Source of the DNA: an uncultured Ruminococcus sp.
Lineage (GTDB): Bacteria; Bacillota; Clostridia; Oscillospirales; Ruminococcaceae
Direction: 5' to 3'
Length of the DNA: 14,448 nucleotides
NCBI GenBank assembly: GCA_946186215.1
Contig: CAMHMM010000016.1
Location: 1-14,448 of the forward strand
A program made the translations under genes and the position numbers. Shown one piece after another: positions 6,691 to 13,382 of this stretch; position 1 is the stretch's first letter, and the number at the start of each line of letters is the position of its first letter. Below the pieces are notes generated by a model. That model searched no databases and had not been told where the DNA came from. It was given only the letters and a program-made list of their open reading frames with translations.

Positions 6691-6746
6691 CGACATTGTG
6701 CTTGTTATCATGATATCAGGATATCAGGTGTGATTGGCTTATATTT

Positions 6747-6779
6747 CCGCTCCTCAGCTTTGCATGAGGAGCGGTTTTT
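6747..6779 (+). terminator. Riboswitch-controlled intrinsic terminator
   Basis: The 10-bp stem CCGCTCCTCA/TGAGGAGCGG (6747-6756, 6765-6774) has an 8-nt loop and is followed by TTTTT. It lies between the c-di-GMP aptamer and the prepilin gene, so it is the expected expression platform. The loop region AGCTTTGC (6756-6763) is exactly complementary to GCAAAGCT (6646-6653) in the aptamer core, which suggests a competing structure. Confidence 0.9.
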
Positions 6780-6863
6780 GGTTTTATCCGCTTTCTACTG
6801 ATGATGTTATCGGGGCATCACGAAAAAAGGTTTTAATGGAAGTAATAACGGGAAGTGATCATT

Positions 6864-7613
6864 ATGACAAGAACAAGGAATATGAAACTCAAAGGCTTTA
6901 CTCTTATCGAGCTCATCGTTGCAATAGCTATTATCACCATTCTTTCGCTTATTATCGTTCCGACGATAAGCGGATTTGTGCAGGAAGCAAAAGTCCAGGC
7001 GGCAATTACAGATGCACGCACTATAAAACAATCGATAGAGTTTTCATTGATAAAGAACCTGGCAGTAACTAACGAAGATACCTCAGGAGCTTTTAACAAA
7101 GTGCTCTATCTTGATCAGAATAAAGATAAGTCGAAAAGAAAAACTGAGATAGTAGGAGCTTTCACCAGTTACAGCTGGTATGTATACAAGAAGGATTCAA
7201 AAAGCAAAGACAAATCTCAGATAATCGACAAATCTATCGCTGGTGCTTTGGATAAAACATTTTCTGAGACTTGGAAAGCCGGGAAGAAAGCTGTAAATCC
7301 TTTGAAGTACAATAAAGAAGGATATAATTGCGCACAATACCTGAAAGAAAATGATACCAATTTCGGACTGGTCGTTGTGTATGATCAGGAAGGCTTTGTA
7401 AGAATGATGCAATTATACAGAAAAGGTGTTTTAGTAACATATGTTAACAATGAATATGTTGTAAACACTAATCCTAAGGCACACTTTGTCGGTGAGGGCA
7501 CATGGGACACGATCTATAGAGACAGCGGCAGTGAAGCTCCTGAAGAATGCTGTCAGATCAGTCTGAAAAACGGTCAGATAGGAAATGATGGAAAAAATAA
7601 GAGTTGGTATTGA
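6864..7613 (+). CDS. Type IV prepilin-like protein (orphan), c-di-GMP riboswitch controlled
   Basis: Predicted secreted or assembled pilin-like subunit. The N-terminus MTRTRNMKLKGFTLIELIVA has a basic leader, a prepilin peptidase site G11/F12, and the conserved mature Glu5. A hydrophobic helix (about 12-35) is followed by a helical spine and a soluble domain of about 200 residues rich in K, D and S, with a CC pair near the C-terminus. I chose ATG 6864 (249 residues) because GGGAAG lies 8 nt upstream. GTG 6855 would add three residues. ATG 6882 would give the leader MKLKG, but its AAGGA is only 2 nt away. No pilus assembly ATPase, platform protein or prepilin peptidase is in the window, so it must use machinery elsewhere or be a solitary pseudopilin. 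By eye it is more AT-rich than its neighbours and sits in the accessory segment behind ssrA, which suggests acquisition. The exact pilin class is not recognised. Confidence 0.9.
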   Translation: MTRTRNMKLKGFTLIELIVAIAIITILSLIIVPTISGFVQEAKVQAAITDARTIKQSIEFSLIKNLAVTNEDTSGAFNKVLYLDQNKDKSKRKTEIVGAFTSYSWYVYKKDSKSKDKSQIIDKSIAGALDKTFSETWKAGKKAVNPLKYNKEGYNCAQYLKENDTNFGLVVVYDQEGFVRMMQLYRKGVLVTYVNNEYVVNTNPKAHFVGEGTWDTIYRDSGSEAPEECCQISLKNGQIGNDGKNKSWY

Positions 7614-7671
7614 TCGATGATATGATCTCTCCTTAGAGCAGGCACACGAAATAATAAAGCGTGTGAACCAG

Positions 7672-7714
7672 ATGCTCACCAATGGCTTTATCGCCATTGG
7701 TGAGCATTGCTTTT
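7672..7714 (+). terminator. Intrinsic terminator after the prepilin gene (hairpin of repeat unit B)
   Basis: A perfect 15-bp stem (7672-7686 with 7693-7707), a 6-nt loop, then TGCTTTTT. It starts 58 nt after the prepilin stop. Its 36-nt hairpin is homologous to the one at 6124-6159. Confidence 0.9.
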
Positions 7715-7773
7715 TCTATCCGCATACGCTGCACTTTATCTGGCCTTTATTTTACGGATGTGTCCATTACCCA
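7672..7773 (+). repeat. Bracketing repeat unit B (hairpin plus three degenerate motifs)
   Basis: Diverged direct copy of unit A. It has the same 36-nt hairpin length, followed by TGCACTTTA (7730), TGGCCTTTA (7741) and TGTCCATTA (7761), spaced 11 and 20 nt. Similarity to unit A ends around CATTACCC (7766-7773), which corresponds to the recombinase stop in unit A. No recombinase sequence continues beyond it here. The two copies flank 1.45 kb holding the recombinase stub, riboswitch and prepilin. Confidence 0.75.
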
Positions 7774-7826
7774 GTCTTTCAGGCGTGCATATTGAACGCA
7801 AAACAGATGATTTTATAAACGCTCTC

Positions 7827-7855
7827 TTGACAACTGTCGGATTGTTCTGTATTAT
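7827..7855 (+). promoter_or_regulatory. Promoter of the adenylate cyclase gene
   Basis: TTGACA (7827-7832), a 17-bp spacer, and TATTAT (7850-7855). An overlapping TATAAT at 7853-7858 would give a 20-bp spacer. The predicted start is near 7862-7865, with a leader of about 55 nt and an AAAGGAAAG ribosome site before ATG 7920. Confidence 0.75.
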
Positions 7856-7863
7856 AATAAGAG

Positions 7864-7879
7864 GTATACAGCAGTATAC
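7864..7879. promoter_or_regulatory. Possible operator GTATAC-N4-GTATAC at the cyclase start site
   Basis: Two GTATAC palindromes separated by AGCA form a 16-bp near-palindrome right at the predicted transcription start. This is the position expected of a repressor site. No binding protein is implied by the sequence alone. Confidence 0.4.
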
Positions 7880-7919
7880 GGTATCAGCGTGAATTATTCG
7901 GCAATCAAAGGAAAGCTAT

Positions 7920-10787
7920 ATGGACGAAAACAAGAAAAAACAGACGGCAATAAAAGTGCTGCTTTCAAAAATAAAGGGACTCATATTCAAGGTCTTTGGT
8001 AAGGCAAGATGGTTTGTACTTGTGCTTGTTCTGGCAACCATAGCTGAATTGGTGTTATCATTCAATTTCAGCATTTCGGATTACAGAGACGGCCTAAAAT
8101 ATGACGACAACAGACGGATAATAGAAACGGCCCTGACAGATATCGGGGAATTCTCGGTAAACAGTCACGGCAAAGCGGCAGTTTCCTGCGATACAGGGAA
8201 AGACGGCATCATAGCCGCTTTTGATATGGACACCTGTGAGGCGAGCTATATCGGCGATCAGACGGTGACGACAGATATCTGGAAGGATGATTACTTTTAT
8301 ATTTCAAACTATGCTCTGACCGACGATGATATCCTTTATGCCGTCAGACAGCATTATGATGATTATATTAATAACAGGATAATAACAAGTGAGACCATCG
8401 TCAGATTAAATGCTGATTACAGCTACATAGACGATGTATGCGATATTGAATATGATGTTTCGCAAAATATGAGAGAGTCCAAGCTATCCGGACTGCATTA
8501 TTATAACGGTTCGGTCACATTTGCGGAGCTGAACAGGGACTATGTGCGGCTGTATTCCATAGATACGGCAACAAAGGCTTTGAAGGTGAGCCGTGATTAT
8601 CCCACGGATGAAAACGGGACATATACGGCAGATGTTATACCTGTTGACGGAGCATTCCTGTTTCTGAGAAGCGACGGTAATGTTTACAGTACGGAATTTG
8701 ATGCGCCTCTGAGTGATCTGATATATCATTTCGATATGTCCCCCGCCGCACCGTTTTTCACACAGGCGGTGATCTGCGACGGGGATATGTATATCTTTGA
8801 TGAAAACAAACCTGAAAAGGTCTGGCTTCTTGAAAACGGCACCGCCCGTGAGATCCTGGATGTATCAGATATCGCAGGCCATGAAGACAGCAGCATTAAG
8901 TTCATTGATTCATACTGCCCGCAGGACAGCGGAAAAGAAGTCCTCACTGTCTGCCTTTCGGACGGAATCTTCACATATTCCGACGGCAGTATCACAGAGA
9001 AAAGCATCATACTAAGGCCGACAGTCGGAGTATTATATTATATTTACGGCATCATCGGATCCATTACACAGCTATGCATATACGGGCTTATTATAAACCT
9101 TATCGTAAGGAAAAAGACTCTTTTTTACAAGCAGATGATAGCGACCGTGCCTGTGTTTACGATACTGGCGATCGTTGGTGCAACGAAGCTGTATGATTAT
9201 TCCGCAAGGCAGAACAATGAGAACATATGCAATGAGATAGAGATCGTATGTGAGTTCGGAGCAAAAGAGCTGAAGGACTACGACTTTTCGGGGCTGTTTG
9301 AAGCAGGCGGCAGCACAGGTGCAGAATACAGGCAGCTGCTTGAAAGGCTGAAAAGCATCAGCACAGGTCATACAAGAGAATGGAGCAAGGATTATATTTT
9401 TTCGGTGGTGTATCGTACAGACGATACAAACGCCGCAGCTCTTGCATTTGATGACAAGCTTTGTATGCCCATGTGTACAAGGGAAAAGATACCGTCCGAA
9501 CAGGAGTTTGCAGGCTTCGACAGCTCAGGTGATCATCTGGTAACGGAAACGATAAACAGTATGTTTTCCCTGGATTCCAAAGAGAGCGGTATCACTGCTT
9601 ACGAAAGGGTAGCCGACAAGGACGGCTGCGGGAAGATATATCTCAAAGTAACTACGGCAAACAGAAGATTCTGGTATCAGCGGCGGCAGCTCGTTTTTTT
9701 CATTTTTCTCTTTACGACACTTGTGATCGTTATCCTGTCAGCGATCATCCTGCTCACCTCGCTCTATGTAACAAGGGCGATAAGAAAGGCAACAGGCGTT
9801 GTAAAGCGTATCTCCGACGGCGACCTTTCGGCAAGGATAAAGTACAGATCAAAGGACGAGCTGGGTGAGATATGCACACAGGTCAACTCAATGGGCAAGA
9901 GCCTTGAAGAGCTTTTCGAGGAAAAGGACAGGTCGGAGCGGTTCTACTACAAATTCGTGCCGGAGCAGTTCAGAAAGCTCTTAGGCAAGGAAAAATTCAC
10001 CGACCTTGCGCTGGGCGACTCATGCAGCCGCGAGCTTACCGTGCTGTTCTGCGATATCCGTTCATTCTCCATAAATTCCGAGGTCATGACGGCAAAGGAG
10101 AATTTTGAGTTCGTAAACATCATCTATGGAATAGCGGGGCCGATAATACGGGAAAACGGCGGTTTTGTGGATAAATACATCGGCGATGCTGTCATGGCGC
10201 TGTTTGAAAATGCGGATGATGCGGTAAAAAGCGGGATAGAGATATACCGCTCGATAGTTCTGGATCCTCACACGGCAGAACGGCTCGGTGTAAGTGATAT
10301 AAACATCGGCATAGGCATCCACTCCGGCATGGCACAGATAGGCATAGTCGGCGAGAGCGAGCGTCTTTCCGGAACGGTCATATCCGACACGGTAAACCTT
10401 TCTTCGCGTCTTGAGAGCCTTACAAAGCAGTACAGGACAGCTATGCTCGTTTCAAAGGACACGGTGGACAGGATGACCGATCCCGATTCTCTTGACCTGC
10501 GTTATCTCGGTATCATACAGGTAGCGGGTGTAAACGAAGTAAAGGCCGTCTACGAAGTGCTGGACTGTATGCCCGATGAAGAAAGGGCGAAAAGGCACGC
10601 CAACAGCCGCACGCTCCGTGAAGCGATACGCCTGTTCCATCTCGGGCGCAGGAAAGAAACTCTGGATATGCTGAGAACTCTTACAGCATCGGGCGGAGGC
10701 GATCATGTCACGGATATGTACTATGACTTTGTAAGCTGCCTGTCTGACGAAGACAAGGGAAATGTATTCAGATTCGTGAGGAAATAA
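7920..10787 (+). CDS. Membrane-bound class III adenylate cyclase with two extracytoplasmic sensor regions, HAMP
   Basis: Predicted to make cAMP from ATP at the inner face of the membrane in response to an external signal. The 955 residues show TM1 (31-50), a large outside region (about 51-369, beta-strand-rich, possibly propeller-like), TM2 (370-396), a short positive cytosolic turn (RKKTLFYKQ), and TM3 (403-425). A second outside region (about 426-590), TM4 (591-616), HAMP (about 617-669) and the cyclase domain (about 705-875) follow. All class III catalytic positions are present: metal aspartates D712 (FCDIRSFS) and D756 (YIGDA), adenine-selecting K752 and D823 (ISDTVN), and transition-state N826 and R830. 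These favour ATP over GTP. The tail (about 876-955) is helical with a degenerate TPR-like look. It is monocistronic, with its own promoter and a shared convergent terminator. The ligand is unknown. Confidence 0.93.
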   Translation: MDENKKKQTAIKVLLSKIKGLIFKVFGKARWFVLVLVLATIAELVLSFNFSISDYRDGLKYDDNRRIIETALTDIGEFSVNSHGKAAVSCDTGKDGIIAAFDMDTCEASYIGDQTVTTDIWKDDYFYISNYALTDDDILYAVRQHYDDYINNRIITSETIVRLNADYSYIDDVCDIEYDVSQNMRESKLSGLHYYNGSVTFAELNRDYVRLYSIDTATKALKVSRDYPTDENGTYTADVIPVDGAFLFLRSDGNVYSTEFDAPLSDLIYHFDMSPAAPFFTQAVICDGDMYIFDENKPEKVWLLENGTAREILDVSDIAGHEDSSIKFIDSYCPQDSGKEVLTVCLSDGIFTYSDGSITEKSIILRPTVGVLYYIYGIIGSITQLCIYGLIINLIVRKKTLFYKQMIATVPVFTILAIVGATKLYDYSARQNNENICNEIEIVCEFGAKELKDYDFSGLFEAGGSTGAEYRQLLERLKSISTGHTREWSKDYIFSVVYRTDDTNAAALAFDDKLCMPMCTREKIPSEQEFAGFDSSGDHLVTETINSMFSLDSKESGITAYERVADKDGCGKIYLKVTTANRRFWYQRRQLVFFIFLFTTLVIVILSAIILLTSLYVTRAIRKATGVVKRISDGDLSARIKYRSKDELGEICTQVNSMGKSLEELFEEKDRSERFYYKFVPEQFRKLLGKEKFTDLALGDSCSRELTVLFCDIRSFSINSEVMTAKENFEFVNIIYGIAGPIIRENGGFVDKYIGDAVMALFENADDAVKSGIEIYRSIVLDPHTAERLGVSDINIGIGIHSGMAQIGIVGESERLSGTVISDTVNLSSRLESLTKQYRTAMLVSKDTVDRMTDPDSLDLRYLGIIQVAGVNEVKAVYEVLDCMPDEERAKRHANSRTLREAIRLFHLGRRKETLDMLRTLTASGGGDHVTDMYYDFVSCLSDEDKGNVFRFVRK

Positions 10788-10820
10788 CGGATAAAATACC
10801 GGACAGAGCAATATAAAAAC

Positions 10821-10843
10821 AAGGCGGGCTGAACACCCGCCTT
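10821..10843. terminator. Bidirectional terminator between cyclase and histidine kinase genes
   Basis: AAGGCGGG (10821-10828) pairs with CCCGCCTT (10836-10843) around a 7-nt loop. The plus strand continues TTTGGCTT and the minus strand continues TTGTTTTTAT. It lies between the stops of two convergent genes and can serve both. Confidence 0.85.
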
Positions 10844-10847
10844 TGGC

Positions 10848-12215
10848 TTACTCATATAATATCACCGAAACGGTGAACACACCATTGTTTGGTGCAAATG
10901 AACACGCACCGCCGTATTTTTCGGTTATACTTCTCACGGAGCTTATGCCGATACCGTCTCCTGCGTGCTTGGTTGAACGGAATACACCGCTGTCTCCTGC
11001 GGAGGGTTCTGTACCATAGCTGTTTTTCACTATCAGTGACAGGGAATGTGTCCCGTTGGGAAGGGTATTGTATGAAGAGGTAAAGTCGATAAATCTCTCG
11101 CCTGCTGCTTCCTTACAGGCATCAGATGCATTTTCAAGAATATTCCCGAACAGCACTGCAAGATCTTTTTTGTCCGCAAAAATTTTCTTTGGTATGTCTG
11201 CCTTTACGGAAAGGGAGATGTTGTTCTTATAGGCTGTTTCCGAATAAAACGCAAGAACTATATTTACTGTTTCATTTTCACAGTATATCAGAGGCTGATC
11301 GAGAAGATTCTCCTCTGTGTACATATTTATCAGCTCATCCAGCGCGGATATATCCCCGCCGGCTCGTATCTCTCTGAGAAGTGCGGTGTGATGCCTTATA
11401 TCGTGCCGTGTCCTGCGCATATTTTCAAGGCGTTCGTTCAGGCTGTCGTACTGGAGCTGTTGTATGGAAAGCGTGTGATTTTCACTTAGCAAAGCGGTAT
11501 TCTTTTTATACAGCTCCGCGGCCTGAATGATAATACGGTAGATCAGCACCGACCCTGCATCAATGATGAACAGATAAAGCGTATTCGTATAATCCGAAAA
11601 GCCATCTGTGCCGGAGCTTCCTACAACATAGAAAAACTGTCTCTCTATCAGATAGAATACACCGGGAACAAGCCAGAAATATCGCCACATAAAGCTGCCG
11701 ATCTTTTCATGGTCTGAGGAAACATCCGGCGTTTCGCTGTGTGTGCAGATATTTTTGAATACCAGCAGATATACGACCGGCAGTTCGGCTGCAAGCACCA
11801 GTAACATAAACAAAGAAAAGGTGAAGTGATATCCGAGCGATGTATATTCGGGAAAAAAGAAACGCTCCAGACACCTTCCTCCGAAAACTGCGAAATCGCC
11901 AAGGTTGCTCAGTACCAGAACGGTAAAGATCAGCTTCCCGAGATGTGCCTTTAACACGGCAAATATAAATACAACATAACACACAGATCGTGCGATATTA
12001 AATAACTCATGGTCTGCAAACGGCAAAAAAAGGTCAAACTGTGTGAGTGTCATCTGAAATATCAGAACGATACTGACAAGCACACAGGTGGCTTTTTTCC
12101 CGAACCGCCAATGGCCTCTGAAGGCATACAATGCCAGCAGCATGAACGGAAATGAGCTTACAAACGAATATAGGATCGTTTCCCACAATTGATAAGGATA
12201 GACATTGTCAGTCAT
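10848..12215 (-). CDS. AgrC-like sensor histidine kinase (HPK10/GHKL family)
   Basis: Membrane sensor kinase of a two-component system. The 455 residues contain six or seven hydrophobic segments (about 13-32, 42-62, 73-90, 95-112, 130-154, 176-192, 212-231), a coiled linker, and the HPK10 dimerisation motif RRTRHDIRHH with phosphoacceptor H271. A GHKL ATPase domain follows with the N-box GNILENASDA (N358, N362) and the G-box GDGIGISS (419-426). A membrane-embedded sensor without a large external domain is the AgrC pattern, where a peptide is usually sensed. The start ATG has AGAGGAC about 7 nt upstream. It is transcribed divergently from the LytTR regulator, its probable partner. No AgrB or AgrD gene is present in the window, so the signal is unknown. 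Confidence 0.93.
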   Translation of the reverse strand: MTDNVYPYQLWETILYSFVSSFPFMLLALYAFRGHWRFGKKATCVLVSIVLIFQMTLTQFDLFLPFADHELFNIARSVCYVVFIFAVLKAHLGKLIFTVLVLSNLGDFAVFGGRCLERFFFPEYTSLGYHFTFSLFMLLVLAAELPVVYLLVFKNICTHSETPDVSSDHEKIGSFMWRYFWLVPGVFYLIERQFFYVVGSSGTDGFSDYTNTLYLFIIDAGSVLIYRIIIQAAELYKKNTALLSENHTLSIQQLQYDSLNERLENMRRTRHDIRHHTALLREIRAGGDISALDELINMYTEENLLDQPLIYCENETVNIVLAFYSETAYKNNISLSVKADIPKKIFADKKDLAVLFGNILENASDACKEAAGERFIDFTSSYNTLPNGTHSLSLIVKNSYGTEPSAGDSGVFRSTKHAGDGIGISSVRSITEKYGGACSFAPNNGVFTVSVILYE

Positions 12216-12236
12216 AATTTTGTCCTCTTGTTCAGT

Positions 12237-12263
12237 AAGCCGCCTTGCCTGTCAGGGCGGCTT
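12237..12263 (-). other. Hairpin in the histidine kinase mRNA leader
   Basis: AAGCCGCC/GGCGGCTT (8 bp) folds between the kinase promoter and its ribosome site. On the minus strand it ends 15 nt before AGAGGAC and has no U-run. It could influence translation or mRNA stability of the kinase. Confidence 0.5.
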
Positions 12264-12273
12264 TACTCTTATC

Positions 12274-12302
12274 ATTCTATCATAAAACGGCAGTTCCGTC
12301 AA
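12274..12302 (-). promoter_or_regulatory. Promoter of the histidine kinase gene
   Basis: On the minus strand, TTGACG (12302-12297), a 17-bp spacer, and TAGAAT (12279-12274). The predicted start is near 12267. The first tandem-repeat copy abuts the -35 hexamer. Confidence 0.75.
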
Positions 12303-12305
12303 GTT

Positions 12306-12400
12306 GCGGGCAAAGCCCGCTGTTACCCGGCAGGCAGAGCCTGCACCCTCCCGTACTCTCTTTTGTATGAGGCCTCTCATTTGGAGCTCGGAGCTTTTAT
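12306..12400. repeat. Structured tandem repeat, copy 1
   Basis: A 95-nt unit with two short hairpins: GCGGGC/GCCCGC (12306-12320) and GCAGGC/GCCTGC (12330-12344). These are followed by CACCCTCCCG and a less conserved part ending CTTTTAT. It lies between two divergent promoters. Confidence 0.8.
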
Positions 12401-12423
12401 GCCTGCTGTTATTTTACACATAG

Positions 12424-12518
12424 GTCGGCAAGGCCGACAGCTGCCCGGCAAGCAGAGCCTGCACCCTCCCGCGCTTTCATTTGAACGGTAACTCTCATTT
12501 GAAGCCCGGAACTTTTAT
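12424..12518. repeat. Structured tandem repeat, copy 2
   Basis: In exact 118-bp register with copy 1, without indels and about three quarters identical by eye. The first hairpin is GTCGGC/GCCGAC (12424-12438), with two compensatory base-pair changes relative to copy 1. The second, GCAAGC/GCCTGC (12448-12462), has one A-C mismatch, which is a G-U pair on the minus-strand RNA. Structure is therefore conserved, perhaps as minus-strand RNA. Confidence 0.8.
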
Positions 12519-12564
12519 TTCGCCAAGCATTTCGTGCATAAAATCAGACATTAGGTGCACTTTT

Positions 12565-12594
12565 TTGACAAAAGCATCTGAATTATGCTATTAT
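12565..12594 (+). promoter_or_regulatory. Promoter of the LytTR regulator-lipoprotein operon
   Basis: TTGACA (12565-12570), an 18-bp spacer, and TATTAT (12589-12594). The predicted leader is about 55 nt, ending in AAGGAG 6 nt before ATG 12656. Confidence 0.75.
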
Positions 12595-12655
12595 AGTACA
12601 GGACAATGAACAGTCGGACATGATGACTATATAATGAAGAATAAAGGAGCTCGCT

Positions 12656-13360
12656 ATGCTGATAGGAATATGCGACGATACCAAAGCCGATGCCGAAAAG
12701 ATAAGATTTGCGCTCATGGATATAACAGATGAGCTTGAAATGGTATGGTTCGATACCGGAGAAAAGCTGATAGAGAGCGTAAAAAGCGGCAAATTCTACT
12801 CTCTTGTATTTCAGGATATATATCTTGAAAACGAGAGCGGTATGGACATAGCGCAGGAAGTAAGGAGACTATCCCCCGAAACACAGGTGATCTTCGTTAC
12901 TACAAGCCTTGACCATGCGGTGGATGCATTCAAGGTACAGGCCGCAGATTATCTTGTCAAGCCCTGCGAGGAATCAGATATAGTAAAGGCATTCGCCCGT
13001 GTGAATGTAAAAATGAATCAGCAGGCTCCCGCTCCCGTGATCATGAACATCGGCAGGGAGATCCATGTATTTCACCCCGATAAGGTCGTAAAGCTGGAAA
13101 GTGACCGGCATTATACCATCGTCTGCCGCAGCAGCGGAAGGACAGACCGTGTGCATATGAATTTTGCCGATGCGGCAGAGCTGTTCGGAAACAGATTCAT
13201 CGAGATACGGCGGGGACTGCTGGTCAATCCCGGATATATCGAGAAGATAAGCGGCGCTGCCGTGATACTTACCGACGGCAGCACCTACATTCTCCCGAAG
13301 GCTAAAAAGGACAGCGTTATAGCACTTTATACGGAATACATCACTTCCTTAAAAGGATAA
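12656..13360 (+). CDS. LytTR-family response regulator (AgrA/LytR type)
   Basis: DNA-binding transcription factor activated by phosphorylation, probably by the divergent GHKL kinase. The 234-residue length is typical. The receiver domain (1-120) has acidic pocket D7/D8, phosphoacceptor D54 (VFQDIYLE), switch T82/T83 and K102 (LVKPC). A short linker leads to the LytTR domain (about 127-232), with the family signatures KLESDRHYTIV, FIEIRRGLLVNPGYIEKI and YILPKAKK. The start is supported by AAGGAG 6 nt upstream and a promoter at 12565. The next gene begins 23 nt after the stop, so the lipoprotein peptidase is likely co-transcribed. LytTR proteins bind pairs of 9-bp direct repeats upstream of targets. 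I did not find a convincing pair in 12520-12565. Confidence 0.95.
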   Translation: MLIGICDDTKADAEKIRFALMDITDELEMVWFDTGEKLIESVKSGKFYSLVFQDIYLENESGMDIAQEVRRLSPETQVIFVTTSLDHAVDAFKVQAADYLVKPCEESDIVKAFARVNVKMNQQAPAPVIMNIGREIHVFHPDKVVKLESDRHYTIVCRSSGRTDRVHMNFADAAELFGNRFIEIRRGLLVNPGYIEKISGAAVILTDGSTYILPKAKKDSVIALYTEYITSLKG

Positions 13361-13382
13361 GCACTGAGAACGGAGGACGAAT

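Noticed and set aside
6040..7830. A second partial copy of the ssrA 3' end that would mark the far attachment site
   Set aside because: I looked for a repeat of the T-arm/acceptor sequence downstream and found none in the window, so the element boundary cannot be set this way.
12367..12423. 18-residue hydrophobic peptide frame, considered as an AgrD-like pheromone
   Set aside because: It has no ribosome site and lies inside and just after repeat copy 1. The corresponding frame is not kept in copy 2, and no AgrB-like gene is adjacent.
12306..12518. CRISPR array
   Set aside because: There are only two long diverged units (about 95 nt) with a 23-nt gap, not short identical repeats with uniform spacers, and no cas genes.
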